A stretch of 5,852 nt of DNA from Mycobacterium sp. (lineage in GTDB: Bacteria; Actinomycetota; Actinomycetes; Mycobacteriales; Mycobacteriaceae): positions 1-5,852 of the forward strand of contig VERS01000161.1 in NCBI GenBank assembly GCA_018882545.1. Direction: 5' to 3'. A model generated the notes under the pieces. It did no database searches. It was not told the origin of the DNA and saw only the letters and a program-made list of their open reading frames with translations. A program made the position numbers and the translations under genes. Below, one piece after another: positions 5,553 through 5,852 of the stretch. Within the stretch, counting starts at the first letter, position 1. Each line of letters starts with the position of its first letter.

Positions 5553-5852
5553 TCAGGCCAGGTTCGATCGCCGCGGGTAGGCGACGGTCGGGTCGGTCAG
5601 GGTGTTGACGACGGCAGGCACCCCGCCGTCGAAGGCGCGACGCAGCGCGGGTCGCAACTCGGTGGGGCTGCTGACCAGTTCGCCGTGCCCGCCCAGCGCG
5701 CGCACCACCTCGTCATAGCGGGTGCCCGGCCGCAGATCGGCCACCACCGAGTAGCCGTAGAGCATCTCCATCGGGTGTTTCTCCAGCGCCCAGATGCCGT
5801 TGTTGCCGATCACCGACACCACATGCACACCGTGTCGGACCAGGGTGTCCCA
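5553..5852 (-). CDS. ilvG: Acetolactate synthase-like thiamine-diphosphate enzyme IlvG, C-terminal 99 residues
   Basis: The frame enters from the right edge ([19 protein letters not shown]...) and ends at a TGA at 5555-5553. Only the C-terminal part of the ThDP-binding domain is present; the full M. tuberculosis IlvG (Rv1820) is about 547 residues. The visible Asn-Asn in VIGNNGIW is the end of the GDG...NN motif that binds Mg2+ and thiamine diphosphate, with the GDG half outside the window. The C-terminus ([20 protein letters not shown]) closely matches the Rv1820 ending I remember. The family condenses pyruvate to acetolactate or performs related 2-oxoacid chemistry; IlvG-type paralogues in mycobacteria are not proven to be the main branched-chain amino-acid enzyme (IlvB1/IlvN). 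The downstream glycosyltransferase follows after one base. An ATG at 5828-5826 is internal, not a start. Confidence 0.93.
   Translation of the reverse strand, partial: WDTLVRHGVHVVSVIGNNGIWALEKHPMEMLYGYSVVADLRPGTRYDEVVRALGGHGELVSSPTELRPALRRAFDGGVPAVVNTLTDPTVAYPRRSNLA

Overview
The window is GC-rich and all seven genes lie on the minus strand, nearly back to back. Gene order and protein sequence place it in a mycobacterium (Mycobacterium in the broad sense, including Mycolicibacterium-type genera). I recognise the M. tuberculosis Rv1820-Rv1828 neighbourhood (ilvG, secA2, pgsA2, gcvH, garA, and the MerR regulator Rv1828/FtsR). SecA2, GarA and GcvH match the M. tuberculosis proteins, as I remember them, over long stretches. 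These identifications rest on recall and motif reading, not on a database search.

In transcription order (right to left) the layout is as follows. The last 99 codons of ilvG enter from the right edge (5852-5553). One base later a GT-B, family-4-like glycosyltransferase begins (5551-4436). secA2, the accessory preprotein translocase ATPase, follows 20 bp later (4415-2067). pgsA2, a CDP-alcohol phosphatidyltransferase, starts directly on the secA2 stop (TAG then ATG; 2066-1467). After an 87-bp gap with short repeats comes gcvH, the lipoyl carrier of glycine cleavage (1379-990). After a 90-bp gap comes garA, the FHA regulator of 2-oxoglutarate metabolism (899-420). The MerR-type regulator ftsR overlaps garA by 4 nt (GTGA) and runs off the left edge (423-1).

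Two departures from the M. tuberculosis arrangement stand out. First, the glycosyltransferase sits between ilvG and secA2, where I recall no gene in H37Rv. Second, pgsA2 is followed directly by gcvH: the three genes I remember between them in H37Rv (Rv1823, Rv1824, Rv1825; DUF881, small basic protein DUF1290, DUF881) are absent from this position. The remaining 87-bp gap contains two 11-bp direct repeats and a short hairpin. No complete mobile element, tRNA, rRNA or CRISPR array is visible.

The genes link protein export (SecA2), membrane phospholipid or glycan chemistry (PgsA2 and the glycosyltransferase), amino-acid metabolism (IlvG-like enzyme, GcvH, GarA) and division control (FtsR). Spacing suggests strong translational coupling for ilvG/glycosyltransferase, secA2/pgsA2 and garA/ftsR. 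Possible internal promoters lie in front of secA2 (a leaderless arrangement), gcvH and, more weakly, garA.
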